Part shown: one piece after another, positions 53,721 through 63,321 of the stretch
Position numbering within the stretch: position 1 is the stretch's first letter
Layout of the letters: the number at the start of each line of letters is the position of its first letter
NCBI GenBank assembly: GCA_026985075.1
Contig: JALSQX010000095.1
Span: 41,223 to 105,222, forward strand
DNA length: 64,000 nt
Direction: 5' to 3'
Source: Blastocatellia bacterium
GTDB taxonomy: Bacteria; Acidobacteriota; Blastocatellia; HR10; J050
Position numbers and translations under genes: made by a program
Notes under the pieces: generated by a model
What the model saw: only the letters and a program-made list of their open reading frames with translations
What the model was told of the DNA's origin: nothing
Database searches by the model: none

Positions 53721-55130
53721 GTGAATCCAACCGAAGTTCTCGCTTTCGCCAAGAGTCATAAGGCCACGTTTGTGAGCCTCCGGTTCACCGATCTGCTCGG
53801 CGCTTGGCACCATCTCACCTTTCCCATCGATCAGCTCACCGAACGATCGTTCGAGGAGGGATTCGGTTTCGATGGCTCCAGCTTGCGCGGGTGGCAAGCC
53901 ATCCATGAGAGCGATATGCTCGCCGTTCCCTCGGCCGAGCGCTGCTGGATCGATCCCTTCTTGGAAGAGCCCACCCTCGTCCTCATCGCCAACATCGTCG
54001 ATCCCATCACCAAGCAGGCCTACGAATTCGATCCGCGCGGCGTGGCTGCTCGGGCGGAAGCCTACCTCACGTTCACCGGGATCGCCGACACGGCGTACTT
54101 CGGTCCGGAGGTGGAATTCTTCGTCTTCGACACCGTGCGGTACGAAAACGAGGCCAATCGCGCCGGGTATTTCATCGACAGCGAAGAGGGCATCTGGAAC
54201 ACGAACCGCGAAGGATTCAACGCCGGGCATCAGGTCAAGCACAAACAGGGCTACGTTCCCGTGCCCCCCATCGATACGCTGACCGATTTTCGCTCCCACG
54301 TCTCGTTGGCCCTGAAGCAGGTGGGCATCGACGTCGAGTGCCATCACCACGAGGTCGCCACGGCCGGTCAGGGCGAAATCGATTTCCGCTACGCTCCATT
54401 GCTGAGGACGGCCGACAACGTGATGATCTTCAAGTACATCGTGAAAAACACGGCCCGCGAGCTGGGCAAGACGGCCACCTTCATGCCCAAGCCCATATAC
54501 GGCGATAATGGCAGTGGTATGCATACCCATCAATCGCTGTGGAAGGATGGAAAGCCTCTGTTCGCCGGCGACGAGTACGGCGGGATGTCCAAGCTGGGAT
54601 TATACTATATCGGCGGACTGCTCAAGCATGCTCCGGCATTGGCCGCCCTGATTGCCCCGACGACGAACAGCTATCGGCGACTGGTGCCCGGGTTCGAGGC
54701 TCCCGTCCGACTGGCCTACTCCCGACGAAATCGCAGCGCCGCCGCGCGCATTCCCATGTATTCGCCGCGGCCGGAGACCAAGCGCGTGGAATTCAGACCC
54801 CCCGACCCCAGTTGCAACCCCTATCTGGCCTTCGCCGCCATGCTCATGGCCGGGCTCGATGGTATTCAGCAGCAGATTGATCCCGGAGAGCCACTGGATC
54901 GGGATATCTACGATATGACGCCCGAGGAATTGAAGAATGTTCCCGCACTCCCGGAATCGCTCGAAGACGCCTTGACGGCGCTCGAACGCGATCACGAGTT
55001 CTTGCTCAAAGGCGACGTCTTCTCCGAAGCGTTCCTGGAACGGTGGATTCAATATAAGCGCGAGATGGAACTCAACGAACTGCGCTTGAGACCACATCCC
55101 ATGGAGTTCGCGCTCTATTTCGATCAGTAG
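53721..55130 (+). CDS. glnA: Glutamine synthetase type I
   Basis: Makes glutamine from glutamate, ammonia and ATP; the main nitrogen-assimilation enzyme. The 469-residue length is exact for GSI. Metal and substrate motifs: [23 protein letters not shown], the [16 protein letters not shown] block, [20 protein letters not shown] and [17 protein letters not shown]. Tyr397 in DIYDMTPEE is at the same position as the adenylylation tyrosine of Escherichia coli, so GlnE-type control is possible (inference). Start is GTG after GAGGAGGGGAG. Convergent with mltG. Confidence 0.98.
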   Translation: MNPTEVLAFAKSHKATFVSLRFTDLLGAWHHLTFPIDQLTERSFEEGFGFDGSSLRGWQAIHESDMLAVPSAERCWIDPFLEEPTLVLIANIVDPITKQAYEFDPRGVAARAEAYLTFTGIADTAYFGPEVEFFVFDTVRYENEANRAGYFIDSEEGIWNTNREGFNAGHQVKHKQGYVPVPPIDTLTDFRSHVSLALKQVGIDVECHHHEVATAGQGEIDFRYAPLLRTADNVMIFKYIVKNTARELGKTATFMPKPIYGDNGSGMHTHQSLWKDGKPLFAGDEYGGMSKLGLYYIGGLLKHAPALAALIAPTTNSYRRLVPGFEAPVRLAYSRRNRSAAARIPMYSPRPETKRVEFRPPDPSCNPYLAFAAMLMAGLDGIQQQIDPGEPLDRDIYDMTPEELKNVPALPESLEDALTALERDHEFLLKGDVFSEAFLERWIQYKREMELNELRLRPHPMEFALYFDQ

Positions 55131-55151
55131 CCGTTTGAACGAGAAGAATCA

Positions 55152-56243
55152 TCACTGGCGATTCTTGGCTCGACGGCGCTCGGCCAGTCGATATTGAGCT
55201 ACATGAGCGCGGTGTTGCTTGGCCGTGACGCTGAATCGGTGAGCGCCGTCGTCTCGGGTGGGATCGAGCACGAAGAAGAGGTAAGGCGTATCGGCGGGAT
55301 AGAGGGCGGCTTCCAATGAGGCGCGGCCGGGCGAGGCGATGGGACCGGGGGGGAGTCCCGGGTGGAGATAGGTATTGTACGGCGATTGACGGCGGAGGTC
55401 GGATTGACGGATGCGTCCGGTCCATGCTCCGGCTAACATCGCCGCATAAATGACGGTGGGATCGCAGTCGAGCTTCATCCCGCGGCGCAATCGGTTATGA
55501 TAGACCGACGCGATCAACGGGCGCTCCTCGTCCAATCGAGCCTCGCGTTCGATCATGGAGGCCAGCGTGACCACCTGCCGCACCGTCAATCCCAGTTCGG
55601 CGGCCCGCCGACGGTATTCTGGAGTGAAGACTTCACGGAACCGCTTGACCATGTTGGCGATGAGCTGACGGGCCGAGGTGTCCGCGGCGTACTGATAGGT
55701 ATCGGGGAAGAGGTATCCTTCCAACGTGGTGGCTTCGGGATCGAGATCGCGAATGAGATCGATGAGCCGGGGGTCTTCGGTGAGCTGGAGAGCCTGGGAG
55801 GCCTCCGGGATGTTCAATCGCTCGATGACGCGGGCGACGTCGAATCGGGTGAGTCCCTCGGGGAAGGTGACCGAGTGAAGGTAAACCTCTCCTCGGGCCA
55901 GTTTCTCGATGACCGCGGCCGGCGTGATCGGGGAGGCGAACGCATACTCGCCGGCTTTGAACGTCGTGGTCCAGGCCATGAATCTGAACCACACCGTCAC
56001 CGCCCACGATGACGGCACAATCCCCTTCTCCCGTAATCGATGGAGAATCTGGGCCGCCGACATCCCCGGGGCGATGCGGACGATCTGGCCCGCCTGGGCG
56101 TGCTCGTGGGGCGCGTGGAGGATGCGGTACCCCCAGAGCGCCATCGCCCCGATGGTCAGGGCGACAGCCATGACCAGCAACAGCGCATAACGTCTCCAGG
56201 AATGATCGGAGCGCTCCCGGTTATTGAGCGGTTCCTCGTTCAT
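55152..56243 (-). CDS. mltG: Endolytic transglycosylase MltG
   Basis: A 363-residue inner-membrane enzyme that cuts glycan strands and ends peptidoglycan polymerisation. N-terminal transmembrane helix (YALLLVMAVALTIGAMALWG), a LysM-like region (IAPGMSAAQILHRL), and the YceG catalytic domain with LEGYLFPDTY (174-183) and the catalytic-type Glu232 in ASMIEREA. The start overlaps ruvX by 23 bp, so the two are co-expressed. Confidence 0.96.
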   Translation of the reverse strand: MNEEPLNNRERSDHSWRRYALLLVMAVALTIGAMALWGYRILHAPHEHAQAGQIVRIAPGMSAAQILHRLREKGIVPSSWAVTVWFRFMAWTTTFKAGEYAFASPITPAAVIEKLARGEVYLHSVTFPEGLTRFDVARVIERLNIPEASQALQLTEDPRLIDLIRDLDPEATTLEGYLFPDTYQYAADTSARQLIANMVKRFREVFTPEYRRRAAELGLTVRQVVTLASMIEREARLDEERPLIASVYHNRLRRGMKLDCDPTVIYAAMLAGAWTGRIRQSDLRRQSPYNTYLHPGLPPGPIASPGRASLEAALYPADTPYLFFVLDPTRDDGAHRFSVTAKQHRAHVAQYRLAERRRAKNRQ

Positions 56244-56655
56244 CTTCCCGTCGGTGGGTCAAGTAATCCTCAAGGATGAGGCAGGCCGCGATTTGATCCC
56301 GCATCGCTGCTCGTCGGCTGGGTTTGATGCCCCGGGCCCTCATCCACTCGTCGGCCGCCTGAGAGGTCAGGTGTTCATTCCAGAGTCGGACGGGGAGATC
56401 GGTGAGCTTTCGGAGCTGACCGAGCAACTTCTCCACCTTTCGACTCATGGTCCCCGTTCTCCCCGAAGGGAGCGCCGGATGACCGATGACGATCTCATCG
56501 GCACCGAGCTTGTCCGCCCACTCGATGAGTCGATGAGCGTCCCGCTTGACGCCCTGTGCGGGGAGGGTCTTGACGGCGCGAACGAGGCGGCCCGTCTCTT
56601 CGCCCACGGCCAGGCCGATGCGTCTCTCGCCATAGTCGACGGCTAAGATCCTCAT
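56221..56655 (-). CDS. ruvX: Holliday-junction resolvase-like RuvX/YqgF
   Basis: A 144-residue RNase H-fold protein involved in pre-16S rRNA processing and possibly junction resolution. Asp7 in AVDYGERRIGLA, the WNEHLTSQAAD glutamate and DQIAACLILEDYL aspartates form the active site. GHPALPSGR follows. First gene of the ruvX-mltG pair, a common order in bacteria. Confidence 0.96.
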   Translation of the reverse strand: MRILAVDYGERRIGLAVGEETGRLVRAVKTLPAQGVKRDAHRLIEWADKLGADEIVIGHPALPSGRTGTMSRKVEKLLGQLRKLTDLPVRLWNEHLTSQAADEWMRARGIKPSRRAAMRDQIAACLILEDYLTHRREDERGTAQ

Positions 56656-56782
56656 GCCTCATGCCAGTATATGTCTCGGCTCGGGCCACCGTCAAGCAAG
56701 GGGATGAGGTCGGGAAGCGACGCCCCTCGACCGAGTTCGACAGACGATCCTCCATGGCCAGACGCCCTCCCGATAAAAATTC

Positions 56783-56812
56783 TTGACACCGGCTTCAGAT
56801 CTGACATATAAT
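56783..56812 (+). promoter_or_regulatory. Consensus sigma70 promoter of the GntR gene
   Basis: TTGACA (56783-56788), 18-bp spacer, TATAAT (56807-56812). Both hexamers are perfect. Confidence 0.85.
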
Positions 56813-56815
56813 CGG

Positions 56816-56841
56816 CATTCAACATGTATACAAATTGAATG
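56816..56841 (+). promoter_or_regulatory. 26-bp operator-like palindrome at the GntR start site
   Basis: CATTCAACATGTA and TACAAATTGAATG, 11 of 13 arm positions symmetric, with a TGTATACA core like known FCD-type GntR operators. It overlaps the predicted start site near 56819, so autorepression is likely. Confidence 0.7.
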
Positions 56842-56902
56842 TAAGCCATATTCCCAAAGCGCCGAGAGCCCGATGGAATGTGGCCGCGTCCTGGAGGGTC
56901 GA

Positions 56903-57568
56903 GTGGCGAGAAAGGCGGGCGAAGAATTAGAGCTCCTCTCTGAGAGAATCTATCAGGAGTTGCGCCACGACATCATCACCGGAGCCCTGGGGCCAGAGGC
57001 TCCACTGACGGAGGCGGCGTTGAGCAAGCGATACGGCGTCAGTCGAACGCCCATTCGCGAGGCCTGCGTTCGGTTGCAGCGGGAGCGGTTGTTACGAGCC
57101 ATCCCCTACAAGGGATACTTGGTCGCTCCCATCACCCTGAAGGATGTTCAGGAGATTTACCATCTGCGACTCATTCTGGAGCCCGAGGCCGCCGAGGCGG
57201 CGGCTCGGGATATCGATCCCGCCGACTTCGCGCGCATCGAGGAGTTGGTCAAGATCAAGTATACCCCTGGCGATGCCGCCAGCCACATCCAGTTCATCCG
57301 GGCGGATACCGAATTTCATCTGCTCATCGCCAAAGCGACCAATAACGAGCGACTCTATGAGATCATGAAGGAGCTCCTTCTGGAGCGGGAACGACTGCTC
57401 TACCGCATCTTGTACAAAGGCGAGCACGGGCCGCTGGTCAGTAGCGAGCACAAGCAGCTCTGTGAGGCCATTCGCGCCAGGCGGCCGGGAAAGGCCAGGG
57501 AATTGATGGTTCAGCATGTGATGGCCGCCCGCCAGAGGATGATGAACACGATGTTCAGAATGAGCTGA
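56903..57568 (+). CDS. GntR-family transcriptional regulator, FCD subfamily
   Basis: A 221-residue FadR/FCD-type repressor. Winged helix at about 8-75 (EAALSKRYGVSRTPIREACV), then an all-helical FCD domain with metal-binding candidates Asp and His in DTEFHLLIAKAT, SSEHKQLCEA and MVQHVMAARQ. Start is GTG 56903 after GGAGG with 5-nt spacing; ATG 56873 is also in frame with a poorer site. The FCD ligand is usually a small carboxylic acid, which fits the ring-cleavage genes downstream. The promoter and palindrome upstream suggest autoregulation. Confidence 0.93.
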   Translation: MARKAGEELELLSERIYQELRHDIITGALGPEAPLTEAALSKRYGVSRTPIREACVRLQRERLLRAIPYKGYLVAPITLKDVQEIYHLRLILEPEAAEAAARDIDPADFARIEELVKIKYTPGDAASHIQFIRADTEFHLLIAKATNNERLYEIMKELLLERERLLYRILYKGEHGPLVSSEHKQLCEAIRARRPGKARELMVQHVMAARQRMMNTMFRMS

Positions 57569-57579
57569 GGGGGAGGAGG

Positions 57580-58167
57580 ATGAGACATTCGCCGGGTTCC
57601 ATCATGTCCACGCCCGAGATGCGTCGTTGGGTTCACACAGGGCCGAGCCATGACCGGCCACAGTGGTATGCCATCTACACCCGAGCGCGTCATGAGAAAG
57701 TCGTGGCTCGACTGCTCGGCGAGAAGGGCGTGGAGACGTTTCTTCCTCTTCGAGAGACGCGGCGCCCCCTCTCGCCATGGCGGTTTCGCATCACTCGGCA
57801 GCCGTTGTTTCCAGGATACGTCTTCTCGCGGTGCCTTCTCACGGCTGAGGCGTATGACCGCATCCGATCGACGGCTGGGGTGGTCCATATCGTCGGGACT
57901 GGCCAAGGACCATCTCCTGTGCCCAACGTGGAAATCGAATCGATCAGGATGCTCATCGATCAGAAGCTGGATTGTCAGCCTTTCCCCTATCTCAAGGTGG
58001 GCAAGAGGGTCATGGTCACTGACGGACCACTCCGGGGACTGGTCGGGCGTATCGTTCGACGCAAGAGCAAGGAGTACTTCGTCGTCGGGATCAACCTGCT
58101 CGGTCGAGCGGTAGCCGTCGAGCTCAAGGGATCTCAACTGGAACCTTGGCTCGGTGGCAGAGAATGA
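57580..58167 (+). CDS. Specialised NusG paralogue (UpxY/LoaP-like antiterminator)
   Basis: A 195-residue NusG-fold protein: NGN domain with PQWYAIYTRARHEKVVARLL and QPLFPGYVFSRCLL, and a C-terminal KOW domain with VMVTDGPLRGLVGRIVRRKS. The N-terminal extension (about 25 residues) and divergent body are typical of operon-specific paralogues, not housekeeping NusG. Such factors let RNA polymerase read through long, usually polysaccharide or secondary-metabolite operons. Here it sits 11 bp after the GntR gene and before a catabolic gene set, an unusual setting. AGGAGG abuts the ATG. Confidence 0.88.
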   Translation: MRHSPGSIMSTPEMRRWVHTGPSHDRPQWYAIYTRARHEKVVARLLGEKGVETFLPLRETRRPLSPWRFRITRQPLFPGYVFSRCLLTAEAYDRIRSTAGVVHIVGTGQGPSPVPNVEIESIRMLIDQKLDCQPFPYLKVGKRVMVTDGPLRGLVGRIVRRKSKEYFVVGINLLGRAVAVELKGSQLEPWLGGRE

Positions 58168-58319
58168 GGGTCGGCTAAGTTAAGTCCTTTTATTTCAATT
58201 CATTGCGGAGACAGAAGAGGGATGTCGTCTGCCTCGCCGGGCTTCCCATCGTTCGAGAGAGCGGTCAAGCTGGCGATGGCCGAGGGAGGCCCGGAGATTC
58301 TCATAGTGAGGGTTGAGCG

Positions 58320-59312
58320 ATGAAATTAGCGACCTATACATTTCGCGGGCAAACGCGCGCCGGAGCCGTCCTGGGAGATCAGGTGGTGGACCTCCATCGG
58401 GGATATGTCTGGTGGATGGGGCAGAGCGGTGAAGAGACCTCGACGTCTCTGGCCGATGCTGTCATGCCATCGACGTTGCTCGCCTTTCTGCAACGAGGTG
58501 ACACGGGCATGCAGTTGGCCCGGGAGGTGCTGGTGGCCGTCCAGGAGGCGAAGCGTTCGACACCGACCGAACGCCTCCTTCGGGAGCGGGGCGTCCTCTT
58601 TGCGCTGGAGGAGGTTCGCCTGGAGGCCCCCATTCAGCGCCCACCCAAGATCATATGCATGTGGGTCAATTATCGCGCTCACGGGGAGGAAGCCTCCATT
58701 GTTCCTCCCACGGAGCACCCGATCTTCTTCTCCAAATTCGCCACGGCGGTCATTGGACCCCATGAGTCCATCGTCATCCCGCGGATCAGCCAGATGGTCG
58801 ATTATGAGGCGGAGCTGGCCCTCGTTATCGGGAAGCGAGGCAAAGACATCGCTCCACATGAGGTCTACGATTACATTGCCGGATATACGATTCTCAATGA
58901 TGTGAGCGCCAGGGATTATTCCTTGAAGCGACTCCTGGGCGTGGTGGGCCCTTCACTCATTCAAAAGACCTTCGATACGTTCGCTCCTCTGGGGCCATGG
59001 ATCGTGACGCGGGATGAGATCGACGACCCGCATCGCCTGGATATCCGGCTGAGCATCGATGGAGAGATCCTGCAGGATTCCAACACGCGGCACATGATCT
59101 TCAAGATCCCGGATATTGTCGCCGCCATCTCACAGGTCGTCACCCTGGAACCCGGCGATGTCATCTCCACGGGGACTCCCCCGGGCGTGGGATTTGCGCG
59201 CACCCCGCCGCGATACCTGAGGCCAGGTGAGCGGGTGCGGATCGAAATTGAGCGGATCGGCGTGTTGGAAAATCCCGTGGCTCACAGTGAGGAGCCAGAG
59301 ATCGAGAATTGA
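58320..59312 (+). CDS. Fumarylacetoacetate hydrolase (FAH) family protein
   Basis: A 330-residue FAH-fold enzyme: FAH-type substrates are beta-diketo acids from aromatic ring cleavage. Metal-binding DYEAELALVIGKRG with Glu residues, Asp in ILNDVSARD and the DVISTGTPPGVG loop are intact. With the neighbouring cupin it could act as fumarylpyruvate or maleylpyruvate hydrolase of a gentisate route, or as 2-oxo-acid decarboxylase. GAGGG precedes ATG 58320. The 152-bp gap upstream has no clear promoter. Confidence 0.9.
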   Translation: MKLATYTFRGQTRAGAVLGDQVVDLHRGYVWWMGQSGEETSTSLADAVMPSTLLAFLQRGDTGMQLAREVLVAVQEAKRSTPTERLLRERGVLFALEEVRLEAPIQRPPKIICMWVNYRAHGEEASIVPPTEHPIFFSKFATAVIGPHESIVIPRISQMVDYEAELALVIGKRGKDIAPHEVYDYIAGYTILNDVSARDYSLKRLLGVVGPSLIQKTFDTFAPLGPWIVTRDEIDDPHRLDIRLSIDGEILQDSNTRHMIFKIPDIVAAISQVVTLEPGDVISTGTPPGVGFARTPPRYLRPGERVRIEIERIGVLENPVAHSEEPEIEN

Positions 59313-59325
59313 GGAGGATTCGCCT

Positions 59326-59943
59326 ATGGCCAAAGAAGAAACACCATTGCAATCCGATCAACAATCGCAACCGGAACCGTCATTCGATTGGGCCGTTCTC
59401 ATGACGGACGATGAGTTCTATCCTCGGCTGCTGCGCAAGAAGGTGCGCCCGGCCAAGTGGAGTGGCCAGCAGGTGAGAGCCCGACTCCAAGAACTGGCCA
59501 ATGATCCCCTGCGCGGCGCGGATCGACGGTTCGTGACTTTGATCAACACGGACTGCGGAGCGAGCACCTCGCCCGCTTTGTTCATCGGGATTCAGATCAT
59601 GAATCCCGGAGAGCACATTAAGCCTCATCGACATAATTCGGTGGCCATCTATCACATCACTCAAGGGCGCGGCCATAGCATCGTCGCCGATTCCGATGGA
59701 AACGAATATCGCATCACCTGGGAGAGCGGCGACACATTCATCTGCCCGCCCTGGCACTATCACGAGCACTTTTGCACCGGCGAGGAGCAGGCCATCATGT
59801 ATGTCGTCCAGGACATGGTGGCTCTGGCCGAACTCCGCGCCCTGATCTGGGAAGAGCCCGCCGGTCCCGAACATATTCGACAGGTTCAGGAAGGCTTCGC
59901 CCCCCATCGGGACACAGTACACGATGATGGCGGTGAAGGATGA
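59326..59943 (+). CDS. Cupin protein resembling gentisate 1,2-dioxygenase
   Basis: A 205-residue cupin. Metal ligands appear as PHRHNSVAIYHITQGRG (His-x-His) and a later WHYHEHF; the PPWHYHEH block is like the second motif of gentisate and 1-hydroxy-2-naphthoate dioxygenases. Family members are about 350 residues with two cupin barrels; this is a single-barrel short form, so ring cleavage is a guess supported by the FAH gene 13 bp upstream. Acts in the cytoplasm. GAGGAGG precedes the ATG. Confidence 0.78.
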   Translation: MAKEETPLQSDQQSQPEPSFDWAVLMTDDEFYPRLLRKKVRPAKWSGQQVRARLQELANDPLRGADRRFVTLINTDCGASTSPALFIGIQIMNPGEHIKPHRHNSVAIYHITQGRGHSIVADSDGNEYRITWESGDTFICPPWHYHEHFCTGEEQAIMYVVQDMVALAELRALIWEEPAGPEHIRQVQEGFAPHRDTVHDDGGEG

Positions 59944-60032
59944 CGCCACTGGCGACAGTGCGTTGAGCCTCCGAGTTGGCCAGATGCGCGTATGATTCGG
60001 GGGTCGAAAACCGATCTCATGGAGAGGGAACG

Positions 60033-61295
60033 GTGAGTGATCTCATCCTCGCCAGCCTGGCGATGGCGTTGCCGGCACTCCTGTTTCTCCCGAGTTCACC
60101 ACCGGTATTGAAGTTTGTGGGGAGCCCGGGATATCGCCTGACGTACCTGACATTCCGCTCCCGGTTCGTGGTCCTCGCCGTGAGCGCGGCTCTCTTCTTC
60201 GGGCTCCTCATCCGTTCGCTCATCGGGATGGCTGATCCTCAGTGGGTGTGGATAACGGGAATCGTTCTGAGTCTCGAACTGGCCTATTTTTTCGTCCTCT
60301 ATCAGCCCAATCTGTTTCGACCGCTCAGGGAAACGGTCTGGCTGAGCGCCGATGAAACCGATAGACGATTGAGACCAGCGGATGAGGTGCTGGGCATCGT
60401 CGTCAACGGCGATGCCCGGGCCATTCCCACCGAGATACTCAATCGGCCGCACGTGGTGACGGATGTGATCGGGGGAGCGCCGGTGGCCGTGACCTATTGC
60501 GTGCTGTGTCACAGTGCCATCGCTTTCCCGGCCGAACTCGATGGTCGGCGATTGGATTTGGTGTTGGCGGGCAATTATTACAACAACGTCATCTTCTACG
60601 ATCGGGCCAGCGGGAACCTCATCCAGCAGATGAATCCGGTGATTCCTTATGGACCGGATCGAGGACGGCGGCTCCCGTGGATTCCGGTGACGGTGACGAC
60701 CTGGGCACAATGGCGCCGGGAGCATCCCAGTACGAGCGTGCTCTTCGCCAAAGAGCCATCGTGGTTCGATCATCTCGTCCGTCGAGCCATCGCCAGTATC
60801 GATGCTCGATTGCGACGGACCGGAACGCCTTTCTATACGCTGAGGGGGCGGCTCGATCGACGATTGCGCGCGACAGAGATGGTGTTGGGAGTGGCCGTTG
60901 GCGGCGCGTCCAAAGCTTACCCTCTCTCGCTCATCGAGCGATATGGGGTGGTCAATGATGAGGTCGGGCGTGAGCCCATCGTCATTTTCGGCGATCCGGA
61001 GGGCGAATTGATCGAGGTCTTCTCCCGGCGGCTCGATCGGCGCATCCTTTACTTCGAGCCGATCAGAGAGCCGGGGCGGGCCATCGCCGCCGATGGCCAA
61101 GGGACGCGGTGGGATCTCCGCGGACGGGCCGTCGAAGGACCGCTGGTTGGCGCCGAGCTTCGACGGATTCCTCATTTCAATAAGATCTTCTGGTTCAGTT
61201 GGGCGTTCTTTCATCCAGAGACGATTCTCGTCGCCGAGCTCGAAGACCATCGATGCCAGAGAACGAGGGCGAACTCGGGGAACACCCGTTGTTGA
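60033..61295 (+). CDS. DUF3179 membrane protein
   Basis: A 420-residue protein. The first 90 residues form about three membrane helices (LILASLAMALPALLFL, FVVLAVSAALFFGLLI, WVWITGIVLSLELAYFF). The rest is DUF3179, with the hallmark VTYCVLCHSAIAF CxxC-like pair and AYPLSLIERYGVVNDEVG. Function is unknown; a redox or metal site is possible from the cysteines. Start GTG 60033 follows GGAGAGGGA; the longer frame to 59976 is rejected. It lies 90 bp after the cupin and before a CRTAC gene. Confidence 0.88.
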   Translation: MSDLILASLAMALPALLFLPSSPPVLKFVGSPGYRLTYLTFRSRFVVLAVSAALFFGLLIRSLIGMADPQWVWITGIVLSLELAYFFVLYQPNLFRPLRETVWLSADETDRRLRPADEVLGIVVNGDARAIPTEILNRPHVVTDVIGGAPVAVTYCVLCHSAIAFPAELDGRRLDLVLAGNYYNNVIFYDRASGNLIQQMNPVIPYGPDRGRRLPWIPVTVTTWAQWRREHPSTSVLFAKEPSWFDHLVRRAIASIDARLRRTGTPFYTLRGRLDRRLRATEMVLGVAVGGASKAYPLSLIERYGVVNDEVGREPIVIFGDPEGELIEVFSRRLDRRILYFEPIREPGRAIAADGQGTRWDLRGRAVEGPLVGAELRRIPHFNKIFWFSWAFFHPETILVAELEDHRCQRTRANSGNTRC

Positions 61296-61416
61296 GATAG
61301 TCGGAGTCGAACCCGGAACTGGGCGGCGAGCATGATCGACCAGGATGGATGGCGGCGAGAGAGGCGCCGAGCCCCCTGGGCGAGAGGCAAAATCTTTCAA
61401 CAGGAGGAGTAAACAG

Positions 61417-63321
61417 ATGAGTCGTCAATCAATCGTCGTGGTCTCTCTTCTGGTGCTCTTGATGTTGGGGAGCATGCATTCGGGTATCCTCGGGCAGGGC
61501 GGTCCCTTGTTCGTTGATATCACCGACCAGGCCTTGGGACCGGCGCGCTTGACGCATGCCGGCGCTTCGGTCGATTTTTTTCCGTGTCAGCCCAATCCAT
61601 TTCCTCAACCCGGTCCTCCGCTCTCGTTGCTCGGGGGCGTGGTCATCGCCGATCTCAACGGGGATGGGTGGAATGACATCTTTGTGACCAATGGGCGAGG
61701 GAGTCCCAATGTCCTCTATTTGAACAACGCCGATGGCGTGCCGACGTTCCGGGAGGTCGCCGAAGTGGCCGGCGTTGCCGACCCCGAGAGCGAGGCGGTG
61801 GCCGCCGTCGCTGGCGATGTGGATAACGATGGTGATATGGACCTCTATGTGTCCAATGTTGGCCTGCCACCCGGACTGCCCAATCCAGAAGTCTGTCCGC
61901 CGGTGGAAGGATTGAACCGATTGTTCATCAACCAGGGCAATGACGAGGAGGGGATTCCTCGATTCGTGGACATGGCCGCCGAGGTCGGCGCCGCGGGCCA
62001 CGGGTTCACCCGCTCGCAATCGCCCTCGCTGGTGGATTTCGACATGGATGGAGACGTGGATATCTTCGTCGCCGCTCATCATCCCGTGGTCATTCCTTTC
62101 TTCCCTTCGGACAGTCCCATGTATCCTCCGCGGCCACCGTTCGCCTTGAATCTGCTTCTGCGGAACGATCTTCGAGAGACGGGCCAACTGAGTTTCACTG
62201 ATGTCAGCGACCTGTTGAGGAATGAGACCAGTGGCACGGTGGGGCGGAATGGTCAGCCGATCTTCGATTCGCGCATCACCTATGATGGCGTCTGGATCGA
62301 CTACGATGGAGACGGCGATCCCGATCTCATCGAGGCCAATGAACTGGGAGAACTGGGCGTCTACAGGAACAATGGGAGCGGACCGTTCACCTATGTGACG
62401 CCCGCGCTCGGCCTCAATGATGTGCTCTCCTCTCGAGGCATCGCCCCCGGCGATGTGAACGGGGATGGGAACATCGACTTCTTCGTCACGAGCATTGGCC
62501 TTTTTGCCGCTCAGGCCGTGCCCACATTCACCAATCCGCGACATGGCCTCTACCTCAGCGATGGTCGTGGCGGGTTGACCGATGTCGCGGCGGCCGTCGG
62601 GGTAGCCAATCCACCGGTCGATGGAGATGAAACCGGCGATTCCGGCTGGGGAGCGGTGATGTTCGATTACGATAATGATGGCGATCTCGATCTCTTCTTC
62701 GCCGGTAATTGGTTTCCCGCCGGGTTCGGCATCGTCGAACCGTTCGATTTTCCCACCGGGGGGCATACCAATCACGCTCATCTGTTTGAGAACCTGGGGA
62801 CCGATGAGCAGGGAAATCCCATATTGAGAGATCGTCTGGCCACCGTCGATCAACGCACCGCCGCGGGAATCGACAACCCGTTTGACGCTCGTGGCGTGGC
62901 CGTCGGCGATTTGGATGGCGATGGTTTCCAGGACATCGTCATTGTCAACGTGAGCGGTTTCGCCACGCAAGGCACCTGTTGCACCTTCAACCCCATCGCG
63001 CCGTACACTGGGCAGGTCGTCATCTATAAGAACAAGGGTAATGCTCACCGGACGCTCATCATCAGACTGCGTGGTTCGGCGAGTAGTCGCGACGGGCTGG
63101 GAGCGCGCGTGACGGTGGTCACCGATCGAGGGACTCAGGTCCGGGAAGCGCGAGCTGGAGAAGGGCACTATTCGCAATCCAGCCCCGAACTGGAATTCGG
63201 TTTGGGAGAGGCCCAACGGGTTCAGAGGATCGAAATTCAATGGCCCAGTGGGCGGCGGCAAATCGTCGACGGAGTCGCGCTCACCCAGCAAGTCACTCGC
63301 TTAGAGATTCAGGAGCCATGA
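61417..63321 (+). CDS. CRTAC-type FG-GAP / ASPIC-UnbV repeat protein
   Basis: A 634-residue secreted propeller protein and third such gene in the window. Signal peptide (IVVVSLLVLLMLGSMHSG), about eight FG-GAP repeats with DxNGDG/DxDNDG calcium loops ([49 protein letters not shown]) and a C-terminal ASPIC/UnbV domain (SRDGLGARVTVVT ... LEFGLGEAQRVQ). GGAGGAGT precedes the ATG. Its sequence is clearly different from the 12609 and 20048 proteins. Role unknown; probably surface binding. Confidence 0.9.
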   Translation: MSRQSIVVVSLLVLLMLGSMHSGILGQGGPLFVDITDQALGPARLTHAGASVDFFPCQPNPFPQPGPPLSLLGGVVIADLNGDGWNDIFVTNGRGSPNVLYLNNADGVPTFREVAEVAGVADPESEAVAAVAGDVDNDGDMDLYVSNVGLPPGLPNPEVCPPVEGLNRLFINQGNDEEGIPRFVDMAAEVGAAGHGFTRSQSPSLVDFDMDGDVDIFVAAHHPVVIPFFPSDSPMYPPRPPFALNLLLRNDLRETGQLSFTDVSDLLRNETSGTVGRNGQPIFDSRITYDGVWIDYDGDGDPDLIEANELGELGVYRNNGSGPFTYVTPALGLNDVLSSRGIAPGDVNGDGNIDFFVTSIGLFAAQAVPTFTNPRHGLYLSDGRGGLTDVAAAVGVANPPVDGDETGDSGWGAVMFDYDNDGDLDLFFAGNWFPAGFGIVEPFDFPTGGHTNHAHLFENLGTDEQGNPILRDRLATVDQRTAAGIDNPFDARGVAVGDLDGDGFQDIVIVNVSGFATQGTCCTFNPIAPYTGQVVIYKNKGNAHRTLIIRLRGSASSRDGLGARVTVVTDRGTQVREARAGEGHYSQSSPELEFGLGEAQRVQRIEIQWPSGRRQIVDGVALTQQVTRLEIQEP

